A stretch of DNA of 64,000 nt from Nitratireductor sp. GISD-1A_MAKvit (GCF_040819555.1 NZ_CP161920.1:2727001-2791000), one strand, 5' to 3'. Numbered from the stretch's first letter, positions 1 to 9,424 are shown. A program made the numbers and translations. Notes: generated from the sequence alone by a model not told the origin.

Positions 1-261
1 GAAGAGGTTGGCGTAGATCGGGGCGGTGAAGCTCGGATCGTCGAGCTTGAGGCCCAGATAGTCGCGGCCCTCATTGGACTGCTTGGCCCAGGCGGCGCCG
101 ATCTCTGCGCGGCCGACGAAGACGCGGTGGCTGGGGGCGTTCTCGCCGGTGGCCCGGGTCTCGGGGACGATGCGGACGCCCTTGGCCTGGACGCTGAGGG
201 TGACGATTTCGCCGGTGAACTCGTTGTTGCCGGACTTCTTGAAGGTGCCGATGGTCGCCAT
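1..261 (-). CDS. DUF736 family protein (C-terminus cut by window edge)
   Basis: Reading leftward from an ATG at 261, the protein begins MATIGTFKKSGNNEF and continues with VRIVPETRATGENAPSHRVF and GAAWAKQSNEGRDYLGLKLD, the typical DUF736 pattern. The family is small (about 100 residues), of unknown function, and nearly confined to alphaproteobacterial conjugative plasmids and integrative elements. An AAGGAG Shine-Dalgarno lies 7 bases upstream of the ATG, which fixes the start. The last codons lie outside the window. A hairpin at 286-362 occupies the leader, as it does for several other operons of this element. Confidence 0.9.
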   Translation of the reverse strand, partial: MATIGTFKKSGNNEFTGEIVTLSVQAKGVRIVPETRATGENAPSHRVFVGRAEIGAAWAKQSNEGRDYLGLKLDDPSFTAPIYANLF

Positions 262-865
262 GTCAGTTCTCCTTGATCTGAAGCTTCGAGCCCGCACCAT
301 GCGGCCTCGATGGCGATCGGTTGGCCGGAGGCGATCGACGGCGCACCCCCGAAGGGGCTCGACAGCAAAGGAGGAACTTTCTTGTTCCGCGCGGAATGGC
401 GGCGCCCTCGGGGTCCCCATGCGACCTGTCGCATGGGGTGGGGGTCCGGCAGGGGAAGAAAGTTGTGACGACGCTGTTGCGCCATAGGCGATCGAGGCGT
501 CAGCCGTCCTTCGGCCAGATCAGCCCATTGGAGAGGCCGCTACGGTGCGCTCGATCCGGCTGCGATCACATGGAGAACCTGGTGACCCGCCGCAACTGCG
601 GAATCCGGCCATGCTGTTCAGCGCTCGGGCTTCCCCATCACGACAGGCAAGCTCACCGCTTCACCGACACGGCGATGGCACACGACCCGCCTCTAACGCC
701 TTTTCCGGGTTGCCGGGATTGGCGTTCACTGGATTCAGGCATCGCGAGGAGAGGATGTGCGTGCCTCGTATGCCGCAGGCCGATCGTCGCACCATCACCG
801 TCCAGCACATTGGCGAAAATGGCGCCCCGGCTGTCCTGGTCCGCCCGTTCATATCGCCAGTCGGC
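262..865. other. Non-coding leader region of the DUF736 gene
   Basis: About 600 bases without a convincing gene on either strand; short open frames here lack ribosome binding sites and recognisable protein. The stretch contains an 8-bp inverted repeat (TCGAGCCC at 286-293, GGGCTCGA at 355-362) and a perfect hairpin at 415-438. It most likely holds the promoter of the DUF736 operon on the minus strand. Confidence 0.6.
415..438. repeat. Perfect 11-bp inverted repeat (hairpin)
   Basis: CCCCATGCGAC at 415-425 is followed after 2 bases by GTCGCATGGGG at 428-438. No T-tract follows, so it is not an obvious terminator. It is one of several strong hairpins in the intergenic parts of the integrative element. 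Confidence 0.8.
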
Positions 866-1306
866 TCAGGCCGTCGCGATTCCCTGTCCGGAGGCTTCGG
901 GCGCGGCCAATGCCGTCACCCGGACGAATGCCGTTTTGCCGACCGCGGCCGCGCCGATGATGGAGAAGACAAGCTGCCAGGTTTCCGTCGGCATGGTGTG
1001 GCTGACGATGCCATAGGTCGCGTAAAAGCCAGCGAGAGCGGCCGGGGCGGCGAAGGCGAGCGCAACGAGCAGCCTCAACCAGCTCGAACGCAGGACGGCG
1101 AGCAGGAACTGGCCGATGCCGAAGGTGGCGCCGGCGGCGAAAGCTCCGATGAGGAAAGCTGCGAATATCCCGGTACCAGCCTGATGCGTCCAGATGCCGA
1201 CATTCAAGCCGACGAAGAATGGCAGCGCGAATACCGCAAGGGTGAAGAGCAGCCAGCACAGCAGGCCGATGACTGCAAACGATCCGAGGATTCCTAATGC
1301 GATCAT
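866..1306 (-). CDS. Hypothetical multi-pass membrane protein
   Basis: A 146-residue protein starting MIALGILGSFAVIG. Four hydrophobic segments can be seen (about residues 3-30, 45-70, 78-100 and 112-135), with few charged residues between them, so it is an inner-membrane protein. I do not recognise a family. Small membrane proteins of this kind commonly sit next to DUF736 in alphaproteobacterial integrative elements. A GGTGGTGG/CCACCACC inverted repeat lies just upstream of the start codon (about 1307-1358) and could affect translation. Frames on the other strand across this region are shadows. Confidence 0.65.
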   Translation of the reverse strand: MIALGILGSFAVIGLLCWLLFTLAVFALPFFVGLNVGIWTHQAGTGIFAAFLIGAFAAGATFGIGQFLLAVLRSSWLRLLVALAFAAPAALAGFYATYGIVSHTMPTETWQLVFSIIGAAAVGKTAFVRVTALAAPEASGQGIATA

Positions 1307-1447
1307 GGTGGTGGTCCCCGTGAGAACAGATCAGACGGTCGCGCCATCCACCACCACCGCGGCGCAATCGTCAGCATAGCCGAAACCGCCCCGTTGCGGG
1401 AGCGGAAATCGGGCCGATCTCCACCCGCCGCGGCGGTTCGCCTCCTC

Positions 1448-1615
1448 TCAGGAGGCGAAGGGGTCGATCTCGTTGATGATGGCATCGTCGTCACCGTCAT
1501 ATTCGGTGGCGGGCATGGCCGAGACGGTGCCGTCGCCAGCGCGGAAGATGACGATCACGGTCATCAGGGTGGCGGCGAGGCTGAAGGCGAAGGCGTTGGC
1601 TTGATCGAGGGACAT
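1448..1615 (-). CDS. Small single-pass membrane protein, 55 aa
   Basis: The ATG at 1615 has a GGAGC ribosome binding site 8 bases upstream. The product, MSLDQANAFAFSLAATLM..., has one hydrophobic helix (residues about 6-25) followed by an acidic tail with EYDGDDDAI. An in-frame extension to 1693 is possible but has no ribosome binding site. The family is not recognised. The gene belongs to the backbone of the integrative element by position and strand. Confidence 0.55.
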   Translation of the reverse strand: MSLDQANAFAFSLAATLMTVIVIFRAGDGTVSAMPATEYDGDDDAIINEIDPFAS

Positions 1616-1959
1616 CGTTCCGGCTCCTGTCTTGGAGGCGGGGGACCATCCCCCGCGCGACAGGCGCCCGATGTGTCCGGCTGAAGGCCGCAATCACCGC
1701 CGAGGCGCTGGAGCGTTTCCAGAAGAAGTGGGCACCTCTTTTTCGGTTCGGAAACGCAATCGTCAAAAGCGCCTCAAGGCCGCACGCTTGCGTAGCGGAC
1801 CCTTCACGGGTTGATGGCGTCAGGCCATCGGCCGGACCAAGGACAAGCGCAAAGGAAGCGGGGAATGGTTCCGCAAGCGGATGGCGCCGGACCGCCCTCC
1901 GACGGTGCCCGAGTGCGCAGCCCAGGCTTGTACGCTCGACAGGGAAGGATCGTCAGCCG
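1616..1959. other. Intergenic region with a 45-bp imperfect palindrome
   Basis: No supportable gene. GCGTTTCC at 1713-1720 pairs with GGAAACGC at 1750-1757, with further partial pairing inside. Palindromes built on this GCGTTTCC core are common dispersed repeats in Rhizobiales genomes, so I read it as a REP-like unit rather than a regulatory site. Confidence 0.55.
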
Positions 1960-2577
1960 CTATCCCTTGGCAAGGAGATATCCGCCCGTGCCGATCATCA
2001 AGGTGCCGGCCGCCATGCGAACCGGCCTTTTGAGAGGAAAACCCTGCGAGGCATTGGCGATGGCGCGCGCCGCAATCGCGTAAGCCACCTTCACGCCGCC
2101 CACGCTGACGAGCGTGATCATGCCGATCACGGCGACATCGAAGCTCGTGAGCGCGGACACGTCCACAAAGACCGGGAACAAGGCAGCGTAGAACAGGATC
2201 GCCTTCACGTCGCCAAGCGTGAGCGCGACTCCGGCGGCGAAGCTGACGCCCATGCCACCCACGTGATGCGCATCCGCCGGCTTTTCCGAGCGCCGGTCGC
2301 CACGGATCAGGCTGAACCCGAACCAGATGAGATAGGCGGCGGCCGCATAGCGCAGAACAGCAAAGAGCGTGCCCATCGTCTCGGCTACTACCGCAAGCCC
2401 CGTTATCGCCAGGGCGACGAAGACGAGGTCCCCGACGACGATGCCCAGCGCGGCGGCGATGCCGTTGGGTATGCCAAGCGTTGCTGACCGGACGACCACC
2501 AATGCGACGCTCGAACTGGGAATTGCAGCCAGCGTGATCATGACAAGCAGCAGGGACAACGAACTGGCGAAGGTCAT
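1960..2577 (-). CDS. LysE family translocator (amino-acid exporter)
   Basis: A 205-residue membrane protein of normal LysE/RhtB length. The N-terminal half has the pattern IPNGIAAALGIVVGD followed by the helix pair ending YLIWFGFSLIRGD; the C-terminal half has GVALTLGDVKAILFYAALFPVF. Six hydrophobic segments are visible. Family members export amino acids or related small molecules across the inner membrane in exchange for protons. I chose the ATG at 2577, where homology begins; upstream codons to 2712 do not look like protein. It looks like cargo within the element backbone. Its substrate cannot be inferred. Confidence 0.85.
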   Translation of the reverse strand: MTFASSLSLLLVMITLAAIPSSSVALVVVRSATLGIPNGIAAALGIVVGDLVFVALAITGLAVVAETMGTLFAVLRYAAAAYLIWFGFSLIRGDRRSEKPADAHHVGGMGVSFAAGVALTLGDVKAILFYAALFPVFVDVSALTSFDVAVIGMITLVSVGGVKVAYAIAARAIANASQGFPLKRPVRMAAGTLMIGTGGYLLAKG

Positions 2578-2698
2578 GGGGGGCGAATTCCACAAATGAT
2601 CAATATCGCCGGAACAATAGGTTGAGCCTTCGGGATTATTCAATGCATCGGCATCGCTGGCTGAGCCTGACAGATCGCCGTAGACGAACGGGCGACGC

Positions 2699-3619
2699 TC
2701 ACGCGCCGCCAAATCTCCAGACCGGGATGCCCATCTTGCGGGCCTTGTCGGCGAGATTCTCCTGTATCCCGGTGCCGGGGAAAACGATCACTCCGATCGG
2801 CATGATCGCGAGCATGGCATCGTTGCGCTTGAAGGGCGCGGCCTTGGCGTGTTTTGCCCAGTCGGGCTTGAACGCGACCTGCGGCACCTTGCGCGTGTCG
2901 GCCCAGCGGGCGGCGATCTTCTCGGCGCCTTTCGGCGAGCCACCATGCAGGAGCACCATGTCGGGGTGCTTGGCATGGACCCGATCGAGCTTGGCCCAGA
3001 TCGTCCGGTGATCGGTGGTGTCGCCGCCCGAAAAGGCGATCTTCGGGCCTGCGGGTAGCATGACCTCGGTCTCGGCCCGCCGTTTGGCGGCGAGGAAATC
3101 CCGGCTGTCGATCATCGCGGCGGTGAGGTGTCGATGGTTGACGCGCGATCCGGTCCGCGGCGACCAGGGTGATCCGGTGGCGGCGAGGTATCGGTCGGCG
3201 GCGCTCTCGCGGAAGACTTCCAGGCTGTCGCGCCGCTCGATCAGGGATTGCCCGTTCTCGATCAGGCGCTCGAGCTGCACCGATTTGACCTCCGAGCCGT
3301 CCTGTTCGCGCTGGAGGCGCTTCTGCGCCTGCTCGTTGTCGTCGAGCTTACGCTCGACCCGCTCGACGGCGCGGTGGAACATGTTGACGCTCGACCAGAG
3401 CATCTCGTCGAGGTCGAAATCGAGGCAGGTGTCGGCCATGGTGGCGATGAGCGCGTCGAAGATGTCGGCGACGGCGCCTTCGATGATGCGATCCTCCGGG
3501 GCGGGTCGCGGATCGGGCTCGCCCTCGGCAGGACGCCAGCCATGAAGCTGCAACTCGGTAAGGACATGGTCGGTCGGGGATGCGCTGTGGTGCGGTTCGA
3601 ACTCGTCATGCTCGTTCAT
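2699..3619 (-). CDS. DUF2493 (YspA-like SLOG) domain protein
   Basis: A 306-residue protein. Residues about 1-180 form a charged, partly coiled-coil region with many Gln, Glu and Arg; residues about 190-306 carry the DUF2493 domain (KIAFSGGDTTDHRTIWAKLD, LLHGGSPKGAEKIAARWA, VIVFPGTGIQENL). SLOG-fold proteins bind nucleotide-derived ligands, but the ligand here is unknown. The ATG at 3619 has GGAGC upstream; the long in-frame extension to 4003 is low-complexity and rejected. The gene is standard in the DUF736/toprim/strawberry-notch backbone of alphaproteobacterial integrative elements and has a large hairpin in its leader. Confidence 0.85.
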   Translation of the reverse strand: MNEHDEFEPHHSASPTDHVLTELQLHGWRPAEGEPDPRPAPEDRIIEGAVADIFDALIATMADTCLDFDLDEMLWSSVNMFHRAVERVERKLDDNEQAQKRLQREQDGSEVKSVQLERLIENGQSLIERRDSLEVFRESAADRYLAATGSPWSPRTGSRVNHRHLTAAMIDSRDFLAAKRRAETEVMLPAGPKIAFSGGDTTDHRTIWAKLDRVHAKHPDMVLLHGGSPKGAEKIAARWADTRKVPQVAFKPDWAKHAKAAPFKRNDAMLAIMPIGVIVFPGTGIQENLADKARKMGIPVWRFGGA

Positions 3620-3929
3620 GGGATGCTCCGTCGGCAGGACCGCGACCCTCGCGGCCTTCATGGCGACGAAGCCCGCGGGCGGGCCGGGCCTGCACCCGGA
3701 GCGAAGCGGAAGGGCCGAAGCGACAGCGGAGGATGGCGGATACCGGCTATTTTGCCTCGCGATGGAAAGGCGCGTAGCGCCGCCGGAAAATAGCCGGCCG
3801 CCGCCATTGCCGGACCGGCCCGTCTGTGGGCCGATCGCCCTCTCGAAGGCCGAGGTGCGGTCCCCCCCCGGCGGCTGGCGCATCCGGGCGGGCATGGCAC
3901 CGTCGCACCACCCGGCATCTCCCTTTCGG
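3620..3929. other. Intergenic leader upstream of the DUF2493 gene
   Basis: Gap between the toprim gene stop and the DUF2493 start, both on the minus strand. It contains a hairpin with perfect 11-bp arms at 3743-3797. I see no gene in it. Confidence 0.6.
3743..3797 (-). promoter_or_regulatory. Leader hairpin upstream of DUF2493 gene
   Basis: CCGGCTATTTT at 3743-3753 and AAAATAGCCGG at 3787-3797 are perfect complements separated by 33 bases that can pair further (GGCGCGTAGCGCC). It lies about 120 bases upstream of the start codon. Its role is unknown; it could be a terminator for the upstream operon, an RNA leader or a single-strand promoter. Confidence 0.6.
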
Positions 3930-4970
3930 CTATGCCACGAGTGACAGGAAGCGCGCGACGTCCTCGGGAGCGAGTTGCGGGCGCAATCCGGCTCTGAGTG
4001 CATCCAGGCCGAGATGGCGGAGATCCTCGTTGAGATCGCCCATCGCCGGCGAGAGCACGATCGCCTCGATCCCGGCCGCGCTCGCCCGGTCGATCAGGAT
4101 GTCCCGCGCGCCGTCGCCGGCCGGGTCGTTGTCGCGGACAATATAGAGCCTGCGCAGTTGCGGCGGGAACAGGATGGCGGCGAGATGGGCTGCGGAGAGC
4201 GCTGGCGCGACAGCGAGGTCGGGCACAACCTGCCGGAGCGACAGCATGGTTTCGATGCCTTCGCCGGCGGCCATGACGGCCCCCGGCACACCGATGCGGA
4301 CGGCGTGACCGAGCAGATCGCCCATTGCCTTGCGCTGTATGTCGATCGGCGCCTTGCCGGACCCGTCCTGGGCGAGCCAGGTGCGGTGCGCGCCTGTGAT
4401 CCTGCCCTCGAGGTCGGTGACGGCTGCGACCATGGCCGGCCATGTCTCGGTCGCACTGTGCTCGTCGGGCCGATAATAGCATCGCGGATGGAAGCGCAGG
4501 CTTCCGGTTCCGTGCAAAGCCGTAATGCCGCGTTTGCGCAGATACGTTTCCACCAGCGTGCCCGCGATCGGTTGCGACATGGCGAACAGCCGCCCCGCCG
4601 CTTCGGCCGAGCCCATTCGCGTCGGTGTGCTGGCTGGTTTCCTCGGTGCTGGTTGCGGTTCTAAATGTGGCAGGCTGAGAAAGCGTCGGGCTTCCACGAC
4701 CACATCGGCGAAGTCGAGCAAACCGCAGCTCTCGCGGATGATGTCCAGCAGATCGCCATGCTCGCCGGTTGCCGCGTCAGTCCATTTGCCGGCCGGTCCC
4801 TTGGTCGAATCCTTGAGCCGCACGAACATCGAACGGCCTGGCGTGTTGCGGACATCGCCGACCTGCCAATAATTGCCCTGGCGGCGGCCGTTGGCGAGAT
4901 AATGGCGGCACACAGCCTCGGCCTCCCGGCCGAGACGGTGCGCGAGATCGGAAGCGTCGGGACGGGCCAT
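3930..4970 (-). CDS. Toprim domain protein, DnaG-type primase-like
   Basis: A 346-residue protein. The N-terminal part (residues 1-130) has GRRQGNYWQVGDV, GRSMFVRLKD and KWTDAATGEHGDLLDII, as in mobile-element primase-like proteins. The C-terminal half holds a toprim fold: the catalytic Glu in AAGEGIETMLSL (about residue 230) and the DxD motif in LYIVRDNDPAGDGAR (about residue 285). Such proteins probably prime or process incoming DNA after conjugation. The start ATG shares one base with the stop of the upstream helicase gene (TAATG), so the two are translationally coupled. There is no clear zinc ribbon. Confidence 0.9.
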   Translation of the reverse strand: MARPDASDLAHRLGREAEAVCRHYLANGRRQGNYWQVGDVRNTPGRSMFVRLKDSTKGPAGKWTDAATGEHGDLLDIIRESCGLLDFADVVVEARRFLSLPHLEPQPAPRKPASTPTRMGSAEAAGRLFAMSQPIAGTLVETYLRKRGITALHGTGSLRFHPRCYYRPDEHSATETWPAMVAAVTDLEGRITGAHRTWLAQDGSGKAPIDIQRKAMGDLLGHAVRIGVPGAVMAAGEGIETMLSLRQVVPDLAVAPALSAAHLAAILFPPQLRRLYIVRDNDPAGDGARDILIDRASAAGIEAIVLSPAMGDLNEDLRHLGLDALRAGLRPQLAPEDVARFLSLVA

Positions 4971-7900
4971 TACGCTGCCTCCCGCTCGGAAATCCGCGCA
5001 AGCGGATAGGTTTCGAGCAACCTGCCGAGAACGACCGGGCCGTTCGCATCCACCGGAACGAAGAAGCGGAGCTTCCACGAGATGATCTCGGTAAACAGCC
5101 CATAGGAACGCAGGCGATCCCGCATTGCATCGGTTAAACTGGTCAGTTCTATGCGGTTCGCGCCCATGACGCTGACGCGGCGAAGCTGAAGCCCTTCGGC
5201 CAGATCGAGAATCGTCCGCCCGTCGATCAGCGCGGCATAGGCGTCGTCAGGTGCAAGGCTGGCCGTGCCGGTCGATGCGGCGTTCGCCGCCCAGGCCGGT
5301 GACACGCGGCGGCCGATGATGCGCTCGCCGTCATCGGTCTGGAGCCGATAGACGCGCGTCGATTCATTGGGCAGGCGCTTCCACACCGGCAGGAGCAGGC
5401 CGGCGACGATGTGGAGCGTGCTGTTTTCGTAGTCCGGCACCTCGTCGAGTTCACAGGTCCACGCTGCTGCGAAGGTGTCGCGGTCGGCTTCCCGCCAATG
5501 GCTGCCGGCCATCGTCTTGAGGGAAGCATGATGATGCTCCATCGGCCGGACGAGGCGGACGCGGCGCTCGATCTCGCCATCGTCGAGCATCAGCGAGGGC
5601 GCCGGAAGTTGCACTGCGGCGCGGCCGGATTTGCCGTTCACCAGCAGCTTGCCGCTATCGGCATCGGCATGTGCCAGCGCATCGGCCAGCGACAGGGGCC
5701 GGTTGCGCCGTTTCTCGGAGATGGTGAGCAGCCGGGTTTCCGCGCCCGTCGCCGGATGGGTGTAGATCACCTGCCGGTCGGTGACGACGAAGCTCTCGGC
5801 TATCAGCGTTTCGAGGCCAACATCATAGACGCCGCTGGCAATCGCGCCCTGGACCCTGGTGTCGAGAAGCTGCTCGAAGGCGGTGAACAGGATGCCCTGA
5901 AGATCGATGGTCAGCGCCAGCAGGCGATTGAGGAAGGTGGTGATCGGCGGCAGATCGTCCTTGATGCCGTTGGCATCCATCAGCTTGAGGCCTGTGGCGC
6001 TCTCGAAGCGTTCGAGAGAGCATCCCTCGATCTTGCGGCGCACGATCAACAGATAAAGCTGGCGTAGCGCATCGCGCGCGTAAGGGCTTTCCAGATTGTC
6101 CTCGGGGCGGAACAGCCCCTGGCCGCCGGTCTGGCGTTGCCCGCGCGTGATGGCGCCGAGCGTATCGAGCCGCCGGGCGATGGTCGACAGGAACCGCTTT
6201 TCGGCCTTCACATCCGTGGCGATCGGCCGGAACAATGGCGGCTGCGCCTGATTGGTCCGATTGGTGCGACCGAGGCCCTGGATGGCGGTATCGGCCTTCC
6301 AGCCAGGTTCGAGCAAATAGTGGACGCGCAGCCGCTGGTTCCTAGCGGAAAGATCGGCATGGTAGCTGCGGCCGGTGCCGCCCGCGTCCGAGAACACGAG
6401 GACGCGTTTCTGATCATCCATGAAGGCGGCGGTTTCCGCGAGATTGGCGGACGGCGCGCGGTTCTCGACAGTGAGGCGATCGCCTTTGCGTACGATGCGG
6501 CGCGAGCGGCCCGTCACCTCGGCCACCAGATCGGTGCCGAAGCGTTGGACGATCTGGTCGAGCGCGCCCGGAACCGGCGGCAGGGAGCCTAGATGCTCGA
6601 TCAACTCGTCGCGCCGGACGACGGCCTCGCGGCTTTCGACCGGCTGGCCATCCCGATAGACCGGCCGCGAAGACAGGTTGCCTTCGCTGTCGGTGAAAGG
6701 CTCGTAGAGCTGGGTCGGGAAGGAATGCTGCAGATAGGAGCCGATATATTCGCGCGGCGTCACGTCCACGCAGATGTCGTTCCACTCCTCGGTGGGAATT
6801 TCGGCCAGGCGGCGTTCCATCAGGGCCTCGCCGGTCGAGACGATCTGGATGACGGCGGCGTGGCCTTCCTTGAGATCGCGCTCGATCGACCGGATCAGGG
6901 TCGGCGTTTTCATGGAGGTCAGAAGATGGGCGAAGAAGCGCTGCTTGGTGCTCTCGAAGGCCGAGCGAGCGGCGGACTTGGCCTGCCGGTTAAGGGTTCC
7001 CTCGCTGCCGGTGATGTTGGCGGCCTCCATCGCCGCGTCGAGGTTATTGTGGATGATCGCGAACGCCCCGGCATAGGCATCGTAGATCCGGCGCTGCTCT
7101 TCGGTGAGCCGATGCTCGACCAGCTCATATTCCACGCCGTCATAGGAGAGCGAGCGCGCGGTATAGAGGCCGAGCGAGCGCAGATCGCGCGCCAGCATCT
7201 CCATCGCCGCGACGCCGCCATCCTCGATGGCTTCGATGAACTCGGCGCGCGTGGCGAAGGGAAAATCCTCGCCGCCCCAGAGGCCGAGCCGCTGTGCATA
7301 GGCGAGATTGTGGACATTGGTGGCGCCGGTCGCCGAGACATAGACGACACGGGCATCGGGAAGCGCGTGTTGCAGGCGCAGGCCGGCGCGGCCCTGCTGG
7401 GAGGGGGCGGCGTCGCCCCGTTCGCTCTTGCCGCCGCCGGCATTCTGCATGGCATGGCTCTCGTCGAAAATGATTACGCCGTCGAATTCCGAGCCCAACC
7501 ATTCGACGATCTGCTTCACCCGCGAAACCTTTTCGCCGCGGTCGTCGGAGCGCAGCGTGGCATAGGTTGTAAACAGGATGCCTTCGGTCAGCGTGATGGG
7601 CTTGCCCAGCGGGAAGCGCGACAGCGGTGTCACCAGCAGGCGTTCCATGCCGAGTGCGGACCAGTCACGCTGCGCATCCTCGATCAGCTTGTCGGATTTG
7701 GAGATCCAGACCGCCTTGCACCGGCCGCGCAGCCAGTTGTCGAGGATGATGCCGGCCGACTGGCGGCCCTTGCCCGCGCCGGTTCCGTCGCCGAGCATGA
7801 AGCCGCGCCGAAAGCGGACGGCATTGGTGGCGTCGGCGGGCGCCGCCTGGACGAGATCGAAGGTCTCATCGACCGTCCACGATCCGGCGAGATAGTCGGA

Positions 7901-9277
7901 ATGCGCCTCACCGGCATAGATCACCGTTTCGAGCTGGGCGTCGGACAGCACCGAGTGGATGTTGGCCGGCAGCAATGGGCGATAGCTCGGCCTGGGCGGC
8001 GCGACACTCGCCATCGCGGCCGACTGCACCAGTCTGGTTGGATGTGCCTGAGCGCCGGGAATGCGGATCGATTGCAATCCGTATGCCTCATAGATGGCGT
8101 CGGTCAGCCGCGTACCGTCCGGCGGGGTCCGGTCCACGGTCTCATAGGCCAGTTCCAGGCCCTCGGGATCGGCGGCGACGGATGTGGCGGGACGCGCAGC
8201 GGTCGAGCGCGCGAGGTAACCGCGAACGGTTTTCGGCGTGGCGCACGAAGCCGCTGCACCAGGTTTCGGCAATGATACCGGCAGGCGCGGCGGCACCTGC
8301 GCCTCGATCCAACTGAGCAGCGTCGCGATATCGGGTGCCAGGCCGGGCGATGCGGGAAACACGGCCAGATCGCCGGTGGGCACTTTGTCGATGACGGTGA
8401 GCCGCGTCGGGAAGGTCGTCCCGTGCCGGGCATAGACCGAGCCGTCGATGGCGGCGGTGAAGACGACACGGCCGCGCTCAGCCAGGCGGGTGAAGGCATC
8501 CCGCCAGTCCGGAGCGTCGGGCGCGAAACCTGCGCCGGTAATCGTCACCAGCCGCCCGCCGGGAGCAAGGCGGGCCAGCGCCGAGGCGACGTGGCGGTAG
8601 CAGGCATCGGCCATCCGGCCCGACACGTTCGCCATTGCCGAGAAGGGTGGATTCATCAGCACCACGCTCGGGACGGCGACGGGATCGAGATGATCGTCGA
8701 TCTGGGCGGCGTCGAAGCGGGTGATGTCGATCGCCGGAAAGAGGGAGGCGAGCAGGTCGGCGCGGGTCCCGGCCAACTCGTTGAGCAGGAGCGCACCGCC
8801 GGAGATTTTGGCGAGGATCGCGAGCAGGCCGGTGCCGGCCGAAGGCTCCAGCACGATGTCGCTTGGCGTAATGCCGGCGGCGGTGACGGCGGCGAGGCCG
8901 AGCGGCGATGGCGTGGAAAACTGCTGGAGCGCCTGGCTCTCTTCGGAGCGGCGCGTATGCGTCGGCAGGAGACCGGCGATTATGGTGATGGCGGAAAGCC
9001 GTGCTGAAGGAGACGCGGCTTTGCGGAAAAGCGCCTTTCCGTATTTGCGCAGGAACAGGACGGTCGCCGCCTCGCAGGCGTCGTAGGCGGTTTTCCAGTC
9101 CCAGGCGCCAGTCGCATCGGATGCTCGACAAGCGGTTTCCATCGCGGTGCGCAGTGTGGCAGCGTCGATGCGCTGGCCGCGTTCGAGATGGGGTAGCAGG
9201 AGATTGGCGGCGGCGAGTAGGGATGGCGCAGTGCCAAGCGGCGCGGCCGGATCGGCCGCGGGGAACACCATGTTCAT
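4970..9277 (-). CDS. Methyltransferase-helicase fusion, strawberry-notch type
   Basis: A 1435-residue fusion. Residues about 130-270 form a class I SAM-dependent N6-adenine methyltransferase, with motif I EPSAGTGLLAILAK and the catalytic motif NPPFS. Residues about 440-1100 form a superfamily 2 helicase of the strawberry-notch group: Walker A GDGTGAGKGRQ, motif II IIFDESHAMQN, motif III VSATGATNVHNL and motif VI AIQGLGRTNRTNQ. The C-terminal 300 residues are family-specific. These proteins are hallmarks of alphaproteobacterial integrative elements and large plasmids; a role in protecting or remodelling incoming DNA is plausible but unproven. A hairpin leader lies at 9300-9355. The gene is coupled to the downstream toprim gene. 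Confidence 0.9.
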   Translation of the reverse strand: MNMVFPAADPAAPLGTAPSLLAAANLLLPHLERGQRIDAATLRTAMETACRASDATGAWDWKTAYDACEAATVLFLRKYGKALFRKAASPSARLSAITIIAGLLPTHTRRSEESQALQQFSTPSPLGLAAVTAAGITPSDIVLEPSAGTGLLAILAKISGGALLLNELAGTRADLLASLFPAIDITRFDAAQIDDHLDPVAVPSVVLMNPPFSAMANVSGRMADACYRHVASALARLAPGGRLVTITGAGFAPDAPDWRDAFTRLAERGRVVFTAAIDGSVYARHGTTFPTRLTVIDKVPTGDLAVFPASPGLAPDIATLLSWIEAQVPPRLPVSLPKPGAAASCATPKTVRGYLARSTAARPATSVAADPEGLELAYETVDRTPPDGTRLTDAIYEAYGLQSIRIPGAQAHPTRLVQSAAMASVAPPRPSYRPLLPANIHSVLSDAQLETVIYAGEAHSDYLAGSWTVDETFDLVQAAPADATNAVRFRRGFMLGDGTGAGKGRQSAGIILDNWLRGRCKAVWISKSDKLIEDAQRDWSALGMERLLVTPLSRFPLGKPITLTEGILFTTYATLRSDDRGEKVSRVKQIVEWLGSEFDGVIIFDESHAMQNAGGGKSERGDAAPSQQGRAGLRLQHALPDARVVYVSATGATNVHNLAYAQRLGLWGGEDFPFATRAEFIEAIEDGGVAAMEMLARDLRSLGLYTARSLSYDGVEYELVEHRLTEEQRRIYDAYAGAFAIIHNNLDAAMEAANITGSEGTLNRQAKSAARSAFESTKQRFFAHLLTSMKTPTLIRSIERDLKEGHAAVIQIVSTGEALMERRLAEIPTEEWNDICVDVTPREYIGSYLQHSFPTQLYEPFTDSEGNLSSRPVYRDGQPVESREAVVRRDELIEHLGSLPPVPGALDQIVQRFGTDLVAEVTGRSRRIVRKGDRLTVENRAPSANLAETAAFMDDQKRVLVFSDAGGTGRSYHADLSARNQRLRVHYLLEPGWKADTAIQGLGRTNRTNQAQPPLFRPIATDVKAEKRFLSTIARRLDTLGAITRGQRQTGGQGLFRPEDNLESPYARDALRQLYLLIVRRKIEGCSLERFESATGLKLMDANGIKDDLPPITTFLNRLLALTIDLQGILFTAFEQLLDTRVQGAIASGVYDVGLETLIAESFVVTDRQVIYTHPATGAETRLLTISEKRRNRPLSLADALAHADADSGKLLVNGKSGRAAVQLPAPSLMLDDGEIERRVRLVRPMEHHHASLKTMAGSHWREADRDTFAAAWTCELDEVPDYENSTLHIVAGLLLPVWKRLPNESTRVYRLQTDDGERIIGRRVSPAWAANAASTGTASLAPDDAYAALIDGRTILDLAEGLQLRRVSVMGANRIELTSLTDAMRDRLRSYGLFTEIISWKLRFFVPVDANGPVVLGRLLETYPLARISEREAA

Positions 9278-9299
9278 GTCGGGGAACCTCGGGAGAGCG

Positions 9300-9355
9300 G
9301 GAACGGGAAAGCCCGGACGGCGCTCTCTCTCGACCGCGCGGGCTCAACCCGTTCC
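9300..9355 (-). promoter_or_regulatory. Leader hairpin upstream of the strawberry-notch gene
   Basis: GGAACGGG at 9300-9307 pairs with CCCGTTCC at 9348-9355, and inside it AGCCCG pairs with CGGGCT. Read on the minus strand it shares the pattern ACGGGTT ... GAGAGAG ... CCCGT with the leaders at 13382-13422 and 14866-14905, and like them it ends a short distance upstream of the start codon. Confidence 0.65.
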
Positions 9356-9390
9356 GGTCCGACCTCTTCCTCTCGGCGTTACCCGGGACA

Positions 9391-9424
9391 TGAAAACAGC
9401 GCCCGGCCGGGAGGCGGGGCGCTG
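9391..9424 (-). terminator. Probable intrinsic terminator after the DUF6117-like gene
   Basis: On the minus strand CAGCGCCC (9424-9417) pairs with GGGCGCTG (9404-9397) and is followed by TTTTCA. It lies about 60 bases past the stop of the gene at 9482-9748 and upstream of the strawberry-notch leader. Confidence 0.6.

Noticed and set aside
661..852. 63-codon minus-strand frame upstream of the DUF736 gene
   Set aside because: No ribosome binding site, no protein-like composition and no family.
6593..8275. 560-codon plus-strand frame opposite the helicase gene
   Set aside because: Antisense shadow; the helicase motifs are on the minus strand.
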